Part shown: piece after piece, positions 1 to 13,200 of the stretch
How the letters are laid out: each line of letters opens with the position of its first letter
Numbering within the stretch: position 1 is the stretch's first letter
The notes under the pieces: model-generated
What the model saw: only the letters and a program-made list of their open reading frames with translations
Told to the model about the DNA's origin: nothing
The model's database searches: none
Translations under genes and position numbers: made by a program
Assembly (NCBI RefSeq): GCF_020509005.1
Contig: NC_063012.1
Coordinates: 62,001-126,000, forward strand
Source of the DNA: Fulvia fulva
Lineage: Eukaryota; Ascomycota; Dothideomycetes; Mycosphaerellales; Mycosphaerellaceae
Length of the DNA stretch: 64,000 bases
Reading direction: 5' to 3'

Positions 1-1060
1 GCTACCTCTACCGTAGCTAGCGACAATAATAACACTACGGTAGTCTTAGTTAACGCCGCTATCTAGCGTAGTAACGACGGTGTCCGTAACCCGATTAACT
101 CGAGGAAGATTCCTATATTCTTAGCTAATATACCTAATTATAAGGATGAACTATAATTTGTGGAGTAGAAGGAGAAAGTAGAGGACTACATAACTATAGA
201 AGAGTTATATAGCCGATTATCTATAGTATACTTAGTAGTATTTAATAACTTCGTCGTCGGTAATACTAACGCCCGCCTACGGCTATATAGGAAGAAGGTA
301 ACCGGTTAGCGTAAGTTAATAACAGTGCTAAACGACTCTTACGGCGAGTACTATAAGCTCAAGAAGTATAAGAAGGCTTTTAATAACTATACCTAAGGTA
401 ATCGTACATTTGACGTATTTTGTACTAAGTTCCTAGAGTACGGGTACTACCTAGAGAAGATAGATAAGGAACTTATCGACGATATCTAGGACAAGCTAAA
501 CGACAAGTTAAAGTAGGTACTAGTATATCGCGACGACTTTAATAATCTCCTAGCCCTTTAGCGATACCTTCGTAATATCGAACTGAAATTAGACGATATT
601 AAGGGTTTTAGCGGAGGCGGTAGCGGCCGTAATAGTAGTAGCTGTTACGGTAGTAACGAAGGTAAGCCTAAGTATATCTACTATAACGAGAAGATTCGTA
701 AGGAATATAATCTTAAAGCCGCTAAGTACAATAGTTATACCTTCCGTAATCTTACTAAGGAAGAAGTAGCTAAGCCTAAGGAGGATATATTCTACTACGT
801 ATATAAGGCTATAGACTATAAGGGTACCTAGTCGCCTAAGTGTCCCTTTAAGAAGTATAAGAAGACTAGTAGCGATGCTAATAACGCTATAAAGAACGTA
901 TCGATCTAGGTCGGCGACGTATTAGTAGAGCTTAAGGCTACCGAGTCGGGAAAGCCTAAGCTCTAGTCGTATACGTACCGACTAGTAGCCTATACTCGCG
1001 CCTAGTACTAATCCTCCGAAGATAGTACTACTAGAACCTCCTAAGGTTACGCCCTTATTA
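1..1060 (+). pseudogene. Gypsy-1 gag remnant
   Basis: Plus-strand translation gives charged Gag-like text rich in Lys, Tyr and Asp with many stops. A decayed CCHC zinc knuckle seems to lie at about 785-850, where the first Cys reads as Tyr, as expected from RIP (TGT to TAT). The start is outside the window. The assignment rests on its place just upstream of the protease/RT remnant and on the knuckle-like stretch. Confidence 0.7.
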
Positions 1061-1189
1061 TATTACCGTTATAGAGGAAAGAGGAACCCTATATAGTAGG
1101 AAATAGTAATTAGTAACATCCCCGTAATCTTTAGTCCGGAGGTTATACTATATACTATAAAGACGATAGACCTTCCGCTAAGAAGCTCG

Positions 1190-4100
1190 TATATTATAGT
1201 AGTAGGCGTAGCGGGTAGTAAGCTAGTATATATTCTAATAGATCCCGGTACCGAGTCGCTATTTTGTAATACGAAGTTTACGAAGAAATATCTATTACGA
1301 ATACGACTGCCTTAGGCTTAGAAGATAGGCCTAGGAGCTAACCCTAAAGTATCTAGTTAAGCTACGGAATGTATTAAGACTAAGGTCGACTTAAACGGTT
1401 ATATTAAGGAAGTTAGTTACTTCGTTACTAATCTCGACTACGACTTCGTGTTTAGTATACCCTAGTTCTAGAAGCACTACCCTATACTAGACTAGAGAGC
1501 TAATATATTTATATTTACTAAAAAGTACTATACGGATCATTACGATCCTTACCCTACGACTATCGGCGGTACGAAGGTTTGTATATAGCACGCTATCCCT
1601 TATTTATAGACTCTAGAACCTAACATCTAGGTGTCTAGTATAACGATTGGCAAAGCCTATAAAGAAAACCTAGACAAAGGTTACCTTATTTAGGAAATAG
1701 GGACTCTTAACCCTAATAAGCTAGAGCCTACGACTAAAGAACTTATTCACGACATTAGTATACAGCTAAGTACTATATTAGCTAAAGACAAGGCTATCTA
1801 CATAAACAAGAAGCAAGCGACTATACGAGAAGTCGAATCCTTACTACCCTAATAGCTAAAGGACCTAAAGTACGGATTTGACCCGTCTGTCGCTAAAGGC
1901 CTACCTCCCTATCGCCCCGAATTAGATTTAGCGATTGAATTCGTTAAAGGCGCTAAGCTGCCTTTTAAGCGTCCTTATTCTATGTCGAAACTAGAGCTCG
2001 ATATACCTAAAGCCTACGTTAATAAGGAAGAAGCCGCTAGTAAAATCCGACGCTCGACGTCCTAGATTGCTAGTCCTATTATTATTATTAAGAAGCTAGG
2101 TAGAGCACTCCGTGTCTACGTAGACTATAGAGCTGTTAACGCTATCACCGTTAAGAATAGGTACCCGATACCTTAAGTCCGTAAGACCCTAGCTCGTATA
2201 AGCGGCGTATAGTAGTTTACTACCTTAGACATTATTATAGTATTTAACGAGCTACGTATCCGTAATGGCGACGAATAGAAGACAGCCTTCACTACCCGAT
2301 ATAGTACCTATAAATAGCTTGTAGTGCCATTTGGTCTCTATAACGTACTAAGCGCGTTCTAGGTATATATTAATAAAGCATTATATAGACACCTAGACGA
2401 CTTCGTGTCTATACACCTAGACGACTATATCGTGTTCACGTATAGTTCATTTAAGGAACACGTGAAACACGTACGCACTATTATTAGGTGTCTGATTAAC
2501 GCTCGACTTCCTATAGACGTCTATAAGTACCGCTTCTTCTAGAAGAGCGTCAAGTTCTTAGGACTGATTATCACTAATAAGGGCATTTAGATAGATAAAT
2601 CCAAGGTCTAGACTATTATAGATTAGGCTACTCTATAGAGCTTAAAGGATATACTGTCCTTCCTTAGGCTAGCTAACTTCTATAGGAGGTTCGTTAATAA
2701 CTTTTCCGGTATTGTTATACCTTTAACCGACCTTATACGCGGTAATATACTTAAGAATCGTAAACCCTTCGTATAGAGCCTAAACTACTAAAGTACGTTC
2801 GAGACCCTAAAGGTAGCATTCTATAAACGCCTAGTATTAGTACATTTTAATATTACTAAGCTCTACGTCGTAGAAACTAATTCCTTAGATAGGTATATAG
2901 CTAGCGTATTGTCTTAGGTTAGAGAGGACGGTGAATTGTATCCTATCGTATTCTACTCGATAAAGATAAACCTAGTAGAATATAATTACGAGATTTACGA
3001 CAAGGAGCTAATAGCTATTATTAGAGCGTTCGAGGAATAGAGGCCGGAGCTAATAAGCGCTCCCTCTAAGGTTCTTACCGACTAGAAGGGCTTAGAGTAG
3101 TTTATAACGACTAAGTAGCTAACCCGCTAACAAGCGCGCTAGAGCGAGTTCCTATCCGGTTTCGACTTCGAGATAGAATATCGCCCTAGTAAGCTTAGGA
3201 CAAAGCCCGATAGCCTTACGCGCCGTAGACAAGATATAGACGATAAGGATGATGTGAAACATAGGTAGTAAGCTATATTAAAGCTACGTAATCTCCCTCC
3301 TAATATACGTAAGGGCTTAAAGCTATTAGCTATAACTACTCCGCGTACTACGGCCGACTAGTATTAATTAGTACTTTACGTACTCGAAGTAAACGAGGCC
3401 TCTATTAAAGAACTTATCGAGGAAGCCTATACTAAAGACGAGCTAGCGTACGGTATTAAGAAGGCCCTAGACGATAATGCTCGTACTTTACTATAAAACC
3501 TAGAAGGCTCTAGCTATATCTCGCTTAGCGACTATAAGTTAGACGGTGACCTATTTAAGATCTAAGGACGTATATACGTATCGTATAAGCTTTGTCCGGA
3601 GCTAATAGCGAGGCACTACGTTACTCTATTAGCTAGGTATCCTAGGCGTAAGAAGATAGTCGACCTACTTACGCGTACGTACTACTAGCCTAGTCTAGTA
3701 GTAGATATCGCTAAGTACGTTAAGAATTGTTACCTATATATACGATCTAAGGCTTTTTATAATACGTACTAAGGTATACTCCGATAGTTACCCGTACCCT
3801 CGGGTGCCTATAAGGAGGTAGTACTCGATTACGTAGTAGAGCTACCGGATAGTTATAGTACTAAGGGCGTAAAGTATAACGCTATCCTTACCCTGACCTA
3901 TAGACTTACTAAGAGGAAGCATCTTATGCCCGTAGTAGATTTGACCCCTAAGGTAGCGGCCGACGCCGTATTAAAGTACGTAATTAAGGATTAGGGCCTA
4001 TTCGATATAGTAGTATTAGGCCGTAGTAGTTAGTAGATAAGCTAATTCTAGAAGGCTCTAATAGCGCGTCTAGCTATACGTATAAAGATCTCGACTGCCT

Positions 4101-4930
4101 TTTACCCTTAGAGTAATAGGTAGTTAGAACGTATAAACTAAGCTATAGAATAGTACCTACGCGCGTACGTTAACTATACGTAGGACGATTAGGTCTAGTA
4201 GTTACCTATTGTAGAGTTTGCCCTAAACAATTAGTAGAGCGCTACTATAGGTATATTACCGTTCTTCGTAACGCTAGGCCGTAATCCTCGAATAGAGGTA
4301 TTACCTTAGGCTACGAGCGGTAACGGTACTAAGCTTCTAAAAGTATAGGCCTTATCGAAGTAGTACGTAGAAGATTTCGCGACTTTTATAGAGAACGTTA
4401 ACGTATACTATATTATATAGCTTAGATATACCTAAGAGCGGTACGTAGACACCGTAGCGAATAAGCGTAAGCCTATACTAAGATACGCGATCGGCGATAA
4501 GGTTTAGCTAGATACTAGAAACATCCGTACTCGAATACCCTATAAGAAACTTAACTATAAGAATATAGGTCCCTTTACGATTATCCGTAAGATTAACGTA
4601 GACGTATACGAGCTCGACCTTTAGGAAAGTATACGTATATACCCGAGGTTCTATACTAGCGTACTACGCCTAGTAAACGACGACCTATTCCCTAATTAAA
4701 GCTAAGGTCAACTACTTATCGAGGCCTCCGAAGGCGATAGCGAGGAGCTAGATAAATACGTAGTTAAGGCGATTATAGATAGTAGATAGACTAGTAGAGC
4801 TAAGAAGTATATAAAGTATACCGTCCGTTAGGAAGGTAGTACTATTATAGAAGTGCCTTATAGCAAATTGAACGGTAGTGCCGAGGAAGCGATAGTAGAT
4901 TATTATTATAAGAACCCGTTAGCGGCCGGT
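1190..4930 (+). pseudogene. Gypsy-1 pol remnant (protease, RT, RNase H, integrase, chromodomain)
   Basis: The protease site is read at about 1229-1265 as LIDPGTESLF, compared with the usual LIDSGA core. RT lies at about 1980-2700 and includes the text VPFGLYNVLSAF and LDDYIVF, matching the family's MPFGL..AP..F and YLDDILIF blocks. RNase H follows at about 2860-3250. The integrase core at about 3800-4400 shows a DYVVELPDS block, TKRKHLMP and STAFYP. A chromodomain remnant lies at about 4769-4925 (IIDSR, then YTVR.EG, then KNP), which places it among chromoviruses. Stops are mostly TAG, consistent with CAG codons changed by RIP. Confidence 0.88.
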
Positions 4931-5238
4931 CTACTACCTAGATAGCGTAAGCCTAAAGGTTAGATATTAGACGACCTAGATATCGTTACCGATAGTCGAC
5001 CCTATAACGCCCGCGTAATATAGATATAACTTAAGGCAAGCTAAGGCTTAATATATAGTTAGCTTGTCTAAGGTATACTACGGTATAATATAGACTCGAC
5101 TTAAGGCTTACTACGGTAAGATATATAGTCTCTCTACGGTTAACTCGACGTAAGCTAGCGCTTCCTAATAGTACGGTTCTTCCTTACGGATATACCCTAC
5201 GGCGATATGTTTCCGCGTACGAGGGCGTACGGCGGTTT

Positions 5239-5252
5239 AAGAGGGGGGGTAG
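5239..5252 (+). other. Gypsy-1 polypurine tract
   Basis: A purine run (AAGAGGGGGGGTAG) lies immediately before the LTR start TGTTACGG. Its position and composition fit the plus-strand primer of an LTR retrotransposon. The pyrimidine tracts beside the LTRs at 23,466 and 24,441 are the same arrangement on the other strand. Confidence 0.75.
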
Positions 5253-5447
5253 TGTTACGGTTCACCTTATAAGGCTATACTTAGTATTACGTAACCTAGT
5301 ACGCTAGCGCGCCCGGACCCTAGACCTTAACCTCGACGTTTACTTTATCGCGGCTTCGCGACTTTCTTATCTTCTCTTCTTTATAGAACTTATTCGATTC
5401 TAAGGTATTAATACGTTTACGCCCTATCTTATACCTTGTCCGTATTA
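5253..5447 (+). repeat. 3' LTR of Gypsy-1 (195 bp)
   Basis: It starts TGTTACGG right after the purine tract and ends TATTA just before LINE sequence resumes at 5448 (GCTATAAAGAAGAGG, as at about 31,391 and 38,200). The expected terminal TAACA has become TATTA, in line with RIP. The partner LTR is not in the window, so the right edge is set from the LINE homology and could be off by a few bases. Confidence 0.75.
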
Positions 5448-6557
5448 GCTATAAAGAAGAGGAATAGAATAGGTACTAGCGTTAAGCCTTATAGGATTCT
5501 AGTATAGACTACTTAAAATAGACTTTTGTACTAACCGACTAGGATCGACGTACTACGGTTTTAGAGGTAGGACCGTACGAAGTCAACAAGCCACTTAGAG
5601 AGTCCTTTCGACCTTAGGATATAGAGTAGCCGCGGATATAATACGTAGTCGAAGGCTCCCGATATATCTAGACTAAGTAAGGATGCTACCTTGTCCCTAT
5701 TCCTATACTAGATAGCCTTTACCTAAGAGGTAATAAGTTCTATCGCGGATAGCGTCGACGGCTATAGGCGCGTACCTATCTAGGTATCCGGGAGTAGGGA
5801 GTACTCCTCTACTACCTCGGAGAGTCTCGTTATAACTAGCTTCTTAAGCGCCTTCCTAAGAGTATTAAGGAGCGTAATTAGGCGGTACGACTTTACCTAT
5901 ATATAGTCTTCCTTTTACGGCTTACGTAGGACTACTATCGTCGATTATTTAAATACCGTTAGGTAGTATCCGGTCTATAGGTAGGCGTTAGAGATTGCTA
6001 CGACTACTAGGGCTAGTTGATCTCTATACTTCTTTAGTAGTTTGTTTAGGATCCTATCCGGCCCCGGGGCTTTCTTCGCCGGTAACTTCCTAAGTATATC
6101 GGTAATATCTCCCTCGGATATATTCTATTAGACTACGATACTAGGGGCTAGGGGAGTAGAGCTATTTATGTCGCTTAGATTAGCCTCGACTAGGGGCGGG
6201 AAGAACTTACTAGCTAGTAGATACGCCTTGGCTTTAGAGTTACTAACCGGGCTACTAGGCGATTATAGCGCTAGAATAGAGAAGGAGGGGCCCTATATAG
6301 GGTCCTATCGGGCCTGTTTCGCTAGCTTCTATATCCTCGCTAGCTTGTCGGCGATTTATTCTACTATAGCACTCTAGCCGACTACTTTCTCCCTCCGTAT
6401 CGTAGCTTTCTTCTATTAGTATACCTCTCTATATACGTTCTAGGCCTCCTCGCTATAGCTACTCGTCTATAACCGGCGGGCTCTCCTTACTTCTCTTACT
6501 ATCGTAGTATACTTCGGCGTCTAGTATAGCTTAGACTATATCGTTAGTTAGGTAAGT
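5448..6557 (-). pseudogene. LINE-1 family fragment A (RIP-degraded ORF2, RT region)
   Basis: This is the reverse complement of part of the ORF2 of the intact LINE at 51,604-56,570 and is collinear with LINE copy B at about 31,391-32,495. It covers the RT core and upstream linker. Both edges are cut by Gypsy elements: Gypsy-1 on the left and Gypsy-2 on the right. RIP mutations are heavy and partly differ from those in the other copies (for example at 5985-6000 against 31,920-31,950), so this copy was mutated independently. Confidence 0.9.
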
Positions 6558-6979
6558 ATATTACGGTCGCTCCGTAAGTGAAGGATTCGAATCTAATTAC
6601 GTGACCCGATTAACTAAGCTCGGCCCGATACCGACGCCTAACACCTCGGCCTTTAAGTATAGGCCTCGTTCTTAGACTCTCTTCTCTCTTTAGCTATCGA
6701 CTTCGTTAATACTATACCCTTATACCCTCGTACTATAGTCTCGTAATACTTTAATAGCTTATTATAAGGACGCTACTATATTTAACGCCGCTTAAGACTC
6801 TAGAAATCGTAATATTACGACTCCTCGAAATCCTCGACTTATACTAGCGTAAAGGTAGCGTAGTGCTCTCTCTTTCTCCTTAGATTAAGACGCTAAGAGG
6901 GCGTATTACTATATTATAGCTAGGCTATAGGGTACCGGTAGCCCTAGCGGCGGCGGCGGCGCGAATACTTAACGTATCG

Positions 6980-9250
6980 AGCGCCGCGCGCGACTAACTC
7001 GAAACTTAGAACTTTTTACGCGATCCGATTAGTATACCTAGTCTAACGATACCGTCCTACTAGATCCCTTTACTAAGTACGCTAATAAGGAACGCGCGGT
7101 TCTCGAAAGGCTCCTAGAAGAGGAGGAAGGAGAGGATATCTAACCCGAAATTATAGACACTTTTAACCTCGTAGTATTACTCTACGAGGGCGATATTATA
7201 GACTATATCGATAAGAATAGTTCAACCGACAATACTCGTAAGGACTTTACTATTAACTATATAGACGACCGCGGTCGTACCGGGATATACCGTATCCTAC
7301 TCGACTAACTACGGTTACTTAACGCGACTTAGTTTTACGACTACGTCTAGAACTAACTAGAGGCAATTGCCTACGCCCTTTGTAAACTCGAAGCTAATCA
7401 CCGCTAGGCTATCCTAGATAGAGTGGCGCTATATTAAGCTAACGAGCTAAATAAGAAGAAGTTCGAGGAAGTATATACCGAACTATAATATACGGAAAAA
7501 TATAAGTAGGAATGTAAGTAGGATCTAGAACAAGCTAATAAGGACCTTATAAAGGCTAACTAGGACGTTACTAAGTATAGGAAGTAGGCTAATAACTAGT
7601 ATAGCTCTACTAAGAGAGCCGAAAAGGAGGTCTATATATTTAAGGTTAAAGTCGCTAAACTAGAAACACTCGTACTAGACGACTCCGCCCCTACGGCTAC
7701 CGACGTAGTAGGGCTATAGTAGACTATCGCTACGCTTAAACAGGATCTCGAGGAAGCTAAGCGTAGCCGTACTACCGAGAAACCTAAGGAGCGTAGCGCC
7801 CGCTCCCTCTCCGAGTTACGACGTCGACGCGGCGATAGACTAGCTAAAAAGCCCGCCGAATAACCCGCTACGAAGCCTACGCGGAAGTAACGTAAGGGGC
7901 GATTCGCTAATAACTCCTCCGACCCTAATTCCTCCGACTCGTCCTTAGACTCTAATTCCGATTTCGAAGAGCGTCCGCGCCGTAAGAGTAAGGGTAAGGA
8001 TAAGAGATCGAGAAAGAGATAAGAGACCGTTATCGTCGACGACGACTTCGAGATTATAGATAGTAGCGTAGATATCGTACGCTATGACCTAACTATAGTA
8101 GAAGACTTTAAGACGAGTTCCCGTATCGAAGTACCTAAGCCTAAATTCTTAGGAGAGAATATAGGTAGTAAAGACTCGCCAATACTTAATAAGTAGACTA
8201 CTTAACTCGGTAATAAGCTTGCCGCTTTTATCTTTAAGGACGTGCTATCCGCCCTACGTTTTGTATAACAAACTACTATAGGGTTAGTATACTCTATACT
8301 CTATAACTATATTCCCTAGAAGATCGTCTTCTCTAAGGTTCCCTCCGCGAGCCGGCTATTTAAGAGCGTAAAGAAATGCCTACGTTTCCTAGATAAGAAC
8401 TTCGGCGACTATAATCCCGAGGGTACCGCGCGTAATGATATAGACGCGCTTAAGATAGTAGAGAATAACAAGTTCTCTAAGTTCTATACTAAGTTCTAAC
8501 GTAAGCGCGCCTAGCTCCTATAAGGCGCGAGCCGTAAGTACGAGGTTATCGAGCTTAAGAAGAAGCTAAACTTTAAGTACCGTAATCGACTAGTCGTACT
8601 ACCTAACGCGAAGTCGGTTAAGGAGCTTACTCGGTAATACTACCGTCTAGAGAGCGAGCTAGCTTAACTTAAACACGACCTACTACGTACTAAGAACGAC
8701 GAGAAGAAGGACAAGAAGACGACTATACCTAAGGGTAACGGTACGGTATCGGTACCTCTTATAGTAGGGTAGATTATACTACCGGTACTCCCTTTAGATA
8801 ACGGTATACCTCTCGGCCGCTCTCCTTATACTAATTAGCCGCTCCTTCCGTAGAGGACCGCCCTAATTAGTATAAGAACCTTATATAACCTACTTAAGAT
8901 TAGCGTACTTAGATTATCGCTAGCGGTAGCTACCTACGCTACCGGGGTACCGGCTATATCTTAGGCGCCGCCGGCTACCTACTTAACCTATACGAGCGTC
9001 CTAAAAAGAAGGCTAATAATAACGGCCCTACGGTTACTAAAGTACCGGCGGGAAATACCTAAGCTATTATTTGAGCGTAATAGATAATAGTCCGCCTTAG
9101 GAAGTCTTATACTAGAACTAATACCCTTACGAACCTTATAGATATACCCGTACCGTATAGGCGTTTTCCTTATAAGCCCGAGCGAGTACGCCCTCTTCTA
9201 TAGAAGTAGATAAAGGACCCGAAGTCTCGTATTACTTTATAGTAGAGGGT
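6980..9250 (+). pseudogene. Gypsy-2 gag remnant
   Basis: The plus-strand conceptual translation is long, very charged, and rich in Lys, Glu and Arg, with a probable coiled-coil stretch at about 7440-7690 and a basic/acidic low-complexity segment at about 7790-8080. This resembles the large Gag of some fungal Gypsy elements. Stops (mostly TAG) are frequent. I see no convincing zinc knuckle. The assignment rests on its position upstream of the protease/RT remnant. Confidence 0.6.
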
Positions 9251-9289
9251 AGGGCAAATGGAATATATATATATATACCTTCCTTAATA

Positions 9290-9977
9290 ATAGTACTAAC
9301 TCTAAACTCGTAAACACTTCCTTTACGTAAAAATATAAATTCCCGCTCTACGATATCAAGTCCTTTACGCTAGGCCTAGGTAATAGCTCCTAAGTACTAA
9401 TAATTATTACTAAAGCTATAAATATTAAACTGAACTTTTAAGGCTATATCGAGACGGTTAAATACCTAGTTACCGATACCTACTACGATATAGTCCTTAG
9501 CCTTAGATAGTACGCGAAGTATAGCCCTTATAAAGGCTAGAAGCGAAGCGTATTTACCTTTAACGACGTTAATATTAGAATCACTCTCTCTATAAGAACG
9601 TTAGCCTACTAGTAATGTTACCTATCCCCGAGTTACTACTAACGCCGGTACCCGACTACGATTGCCTTAAGCGACCCGATATCCGCGACATACCGGTCCC
9701 TTAGCCCCTCGAAGTCGGCGCCAAAAGAGTTAGGGCTAAGTATAGAGACGATATTAAGTAGATTAACTTATATAATCTCCGGAGACTATATCGTACGAGA
9801 GGTACGGAAGTATATACTATATAGATTAACCTACGCGAAGTATATACGGCTAAGAGCGCGGCCGATCTAGTTATAGTATAAGCGTTAGGGCTTTACGCTA
9901 TAATAGTACGAAAGGTTATAGGCGGTAACGCTATATTTACGTACGCTATATATATTAAAGATAGCTACTATAGAACG
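9290..9977 (+). pseudogene. Gypsy-2 pol remnant, left part (protease region)
   Basis: Translation at about 9330-9600 gives a beta-rich stretch with text like YLVTDTYYDIVLSL, which resembles the segment after the retroviral-type protease site where Gypsy proteins read 'YDIILG..WL'. The frame runs up to the Copia insertion at 9978 and resumes at 15,522. RIP stops are present. Confidence 0.6.
9973..9977. repeat. Target site duplication of the Copia element, left copy (GAACG)
   Basis: GAACG directly precedes the left LTR and recurs directly after the right LTR at 15,517-15,521. Five base pairs is the usual length for LTR retrotransposons. Confidence 0.93.
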
Positions 9978-10212
9978 TGTTAAATAGGTACGAGTTGCGC
10001 AGCAGTGGAAGACGGCGGATCACACAAAAGACGAAGAAGGACCCAATGGGATAGCGTGTATCTACATACAGTATCGCCGGTGTTGGTGTAGGTAGATGCT
10101 AGGTGTCCGGATGTTTGCCAGCCTATAGGGGCTGGCAAACCCTAGTCACGTGATCTATCACATGACACACCCACACCTACATGCTTGTCCTGCGGCCTGT
10201 ATGTTCTCAACA
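9978..10212 (-). repeat. Copia 3' LTR (235 bp)
   Basis: It begins TGTTAAATAGG and ends TTCTCAACA on the plus strand, with TGTT..AACA inverted termini. It matches the right LTR except at one base. It contains an inverted repeat (GTTTGCCAGCC / GGCTGGCAAAC at about 10,117-10,140) and CACGTGATC...CACATG motifs at about 10,146-10,165. Confidence 0.95.
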
Positions 10213-10247
10213 CTCCCACTCAGGCCACATGGTCTCCTACAATCCCT

Positions 10248-13200
10248 TTACGCAAGCTGGAGCTGCCTTACAAAGTTTTGGAACTGCTGGCCATTGAGGG
10301 GCTTTGTTAACCCATCAGCAGCCATGTCCTTTGTATGGCAGTAGTCCACTGCAATCTTCTTCTGCCACCAGAGATGTCTGACATAGTTATATGCAACATC
10401 AATATGCTTTGACCTTTCATGCACATGGGCATCTTTGACAAGTGTCAAAGCGGCTTGGTTGTCACCCATGAGCTTGACTGGCCTTAGCTCGTCAACAGTG
10501 CCCTTGCTTGCCCTTACACTCGGCTGGAAAGAGCTCTTTCCTACCAGTTCTGGGCACCCCATTTCCCTGAGGACAGCAGCAAGAAATTGTGACTGCTTTG
10601 CGGCTGCGTTCATAGCCATGAACTCAGCTTCCATTGTTGATGTTGCAACAGACTTCTGCTTCCTACTCATCCAGGACACAGGTGATCCACAAAGGAACCA
10701 CACGTATCCCAGAATTGAGACTCTATCCACTTTGTCCATAGCGTAGTCAGAGTCCGAGTATCCCTGGAGATTGCCCCCTCCCTTTCTATACATAAGACCT
10801 AGGTCTGGGTACGACCGCAGGTATCGGGAGAGCTTCTTCAAAGCCTTCATATGCTGCTGCGAGGGATCAGCAACAAATGAGCTAATTCTTCCAAGGGGGA
10901 ATGCTAAGTCTGGCCTTGTCATTGTCATTGGCCACATCCAGGTACCATTGTGGCTCTGGTAATCCTGTTTGTTGCACCTCTCATCCATAGGTGCCGTAGG
11001 CACTAAATGCTCGTAGCTCTCCATAGGTGAGTGGGTTGGCGTAGCCTTCTCTCTAGCCATGTTCATCTTGGCTAAGTTAGCGTGGACATAGTGTCCTTGA
11101 TCAAGCTTCAAAGTGCCTTGGGACCTGTCTCTTGTAATCCTCATTCCAAGGATCTTCGTAGGTTCACCAAGATCTTTAATCTTAAACACTTTTCCAAGCT
11201 CAGCCTTAAACCACTGAACATCTGACAGCTTCGGAGCTGCAATGGGTATGTCATCCACATGGGTAAGGACCATAAGGTCTCTATCCGTATGGATAAGTAG
11301 GCATGGATCTACCTGGGACTGGGTAAATCCAATCTTCTCTAGCTTCGCAACACAGAGCTTGTTCCAGTCTCTAGCTGCTTGCTTAAGCCCATAAAGGCTT
11401 CGTAGGACCTTGAACACCATGTTTGGAGGTGCTTCAACTCCTGGGGGTGGGATCATATAGATGTCTTCAAGAAGGCTGCTTTGGGTAAAAGCATTATTCA
11501 CATCCACTAGGTGCATCTCGAGATCTCTCTCACATACTACTGCCATGAATACTCGGAGAGTATCATGTCTAACAGTAGGTGCAAAGGTCTCTTCGAAGTC
11601 AACCCCATATTTCTGTGAAAACCCTCTTGCAACTAGTCTTGCCTTGAACTTCTCAATGGCTCCACTAATCATTCTTTTCACATCAAAGACCCACCTAGAA
11701 GTAATTAGATTCGCACCCTTTGGCGGTACAACTGCTTCCCAGGTGTTGTTGCTTGCTAAGGCAATAAGTTCGTTCTCGATTGCCTCTCTCCACATATGTC
11801 CCCATTCGGGGTCTCCTACGGCTGCCTTATAGGACTTTGGGATTGGCACTTCCTGCTGATAGGCTATGGCCTGCCCAACAGCAGCAAATGCATGTTCTTC
11901 CACGTCGTTCAGAATCTCCTCTACCCAGCTCATTGTAGGGTCTAGATGGAACATCTGGGCGATAAGAGCCTTATGGTGTTTAGCCTCATGCTCTTCAGAG
12001 TTATCATCTCCGTCCCCCCTTGACCTCTTGTTGCCTGCAACCTGAGGTGGCGCTGGGTGTTCGGATGGGTCGAACTGAACGACATCTTCTTTTTCTTTCA
12101 TTGGAGTACCCTGATCTCCAAACTTCTGGTATTCCCCAATGTCCTTTGGGGGAGGGGGAAGTTGCACAAACAGCGGTTGCTGTGGTGTTGATGACTTGGG
12201 TAGGTTCTGTATAGATCCACCGTTATCGGCCTTCGACAGTGTTGAAACCGCCTCAATATTTTCTCCTGGCCTTCGTAACGGTGTCTCTGATAATCCCCTA
12301 TCGGAAAATTTCGCCCCAAAGGGCTTCCTCCCAACAGGATTGCGCTGTGGCGCTCGACTCGGCTGGTTAGTGAAGGTGATACCAAGATCCATATCTCCCC
12401 CCTTCTCATTCTCAAACCAGTCGACGTGACTATGCGCTTTTATTGCTTTCATGTCGGGATCCCAGAACAGCCATTGTTTTGTGGTGTTTTCTGAGTAGCC
12501 CACAAACACGGCTTCTTTTCCTCGGTTCATCAACTTGTCTCTCCTCAAGCCTTGAGGTTGGGCTCTTGGGTCTACATAGACCACAGCTTTGCATCCCCAG
12601 ACGCGGAAATGGTCGACTGACGGTACTTGGCCAGTAAAGGCTTCTTCTGGTGAAAGAGCAATACCATCAATGATCGGACCATTAGGCAGTCTGTTTCTGA
12701 TCACAGTCTGTGCTTGCAAAGCTTCTGGCCAGAACTCAACTGGCATGCCAGAGTCTTCAAGCATAGCCCGGACTGTGTTCTCAGAGGCTTGAATTGACCT
12801 TTCCACAGGTCCATTTTGAAGAGAGTTGTAGGCATCAGTTGTGTCCATCTGAGTGCCAAACTCCTTCTCCCACTCTTTTAGCAAGGCGAGAATTTCCTTT
12901 GCACCATCACTGCGGATCGCAGACAGAAAGCACCTTGACTGCCGTTCTGCCTGGACCTTCCAATCCCGTAGGGCTGCAGGAGCGTCGCTCCTGGCCTTCA
13001 AAGGGATTACCCACTTCTTCCTAGAGAAGTTGTCTACAATCTCAAGCCAATATTTGTATCCTAGCCTAGAGACTGCGCCCTGAAAAGGCCCACAGATGTC
13101 AATGGAGATGAGGGCCAGCCTCTCCCCTTTCCTCTCTGTGGCAGGTCCTTTGAACTTCCTCATGTTTGCAAGGGAGCAGACCTTGCAATTCTGGTGTTCA

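Larger units (their letters stand above)
1..5447 (+). mobile_element. Gypsy-1: RIP-degraded Ty3/Gypsy chromovirus, 5' end outside window
   Basis: Conceptual translation of the plus strand gives recognisable Gypsy Gag-Pol order (gag, protease, RT, RNase H, integrase, chromodomain) broken by dozens of TAG/TAA codons. CpA and TpG are nearly absent and TpA is abundant while CpG is kept, the hallmark of RIP. The element ends with a purine tract and a 195-bp 3' LTR, then drops directly into LINE sequence, so it inserted into LINE-1 fragment A. Its 5' LTR and 5' target duplication lie outside the window. It cannot encode protein now. Confidence 0.9.

Noticed and set aside
6168..6377. A 69-codon frame starting MSLRLASTRGGKN that recurs at 32,107, 38,916 and 48,715
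   Set aside because: It lies on the strand opposite the LINE-1 ORF2 and recurs only because LINE copies A, B, E and H recur. The intact LINE-1 has the same antisense frame. No domain is seen.
6585..6620. tRNA-like stretch GGATTCGAATC near the start of Gypsy-2
   Set aside because: It resembles a T-loop, but no flanking acceptor or anticodon stem can be built, and it lies in a RIP-degraded LTR/leader.
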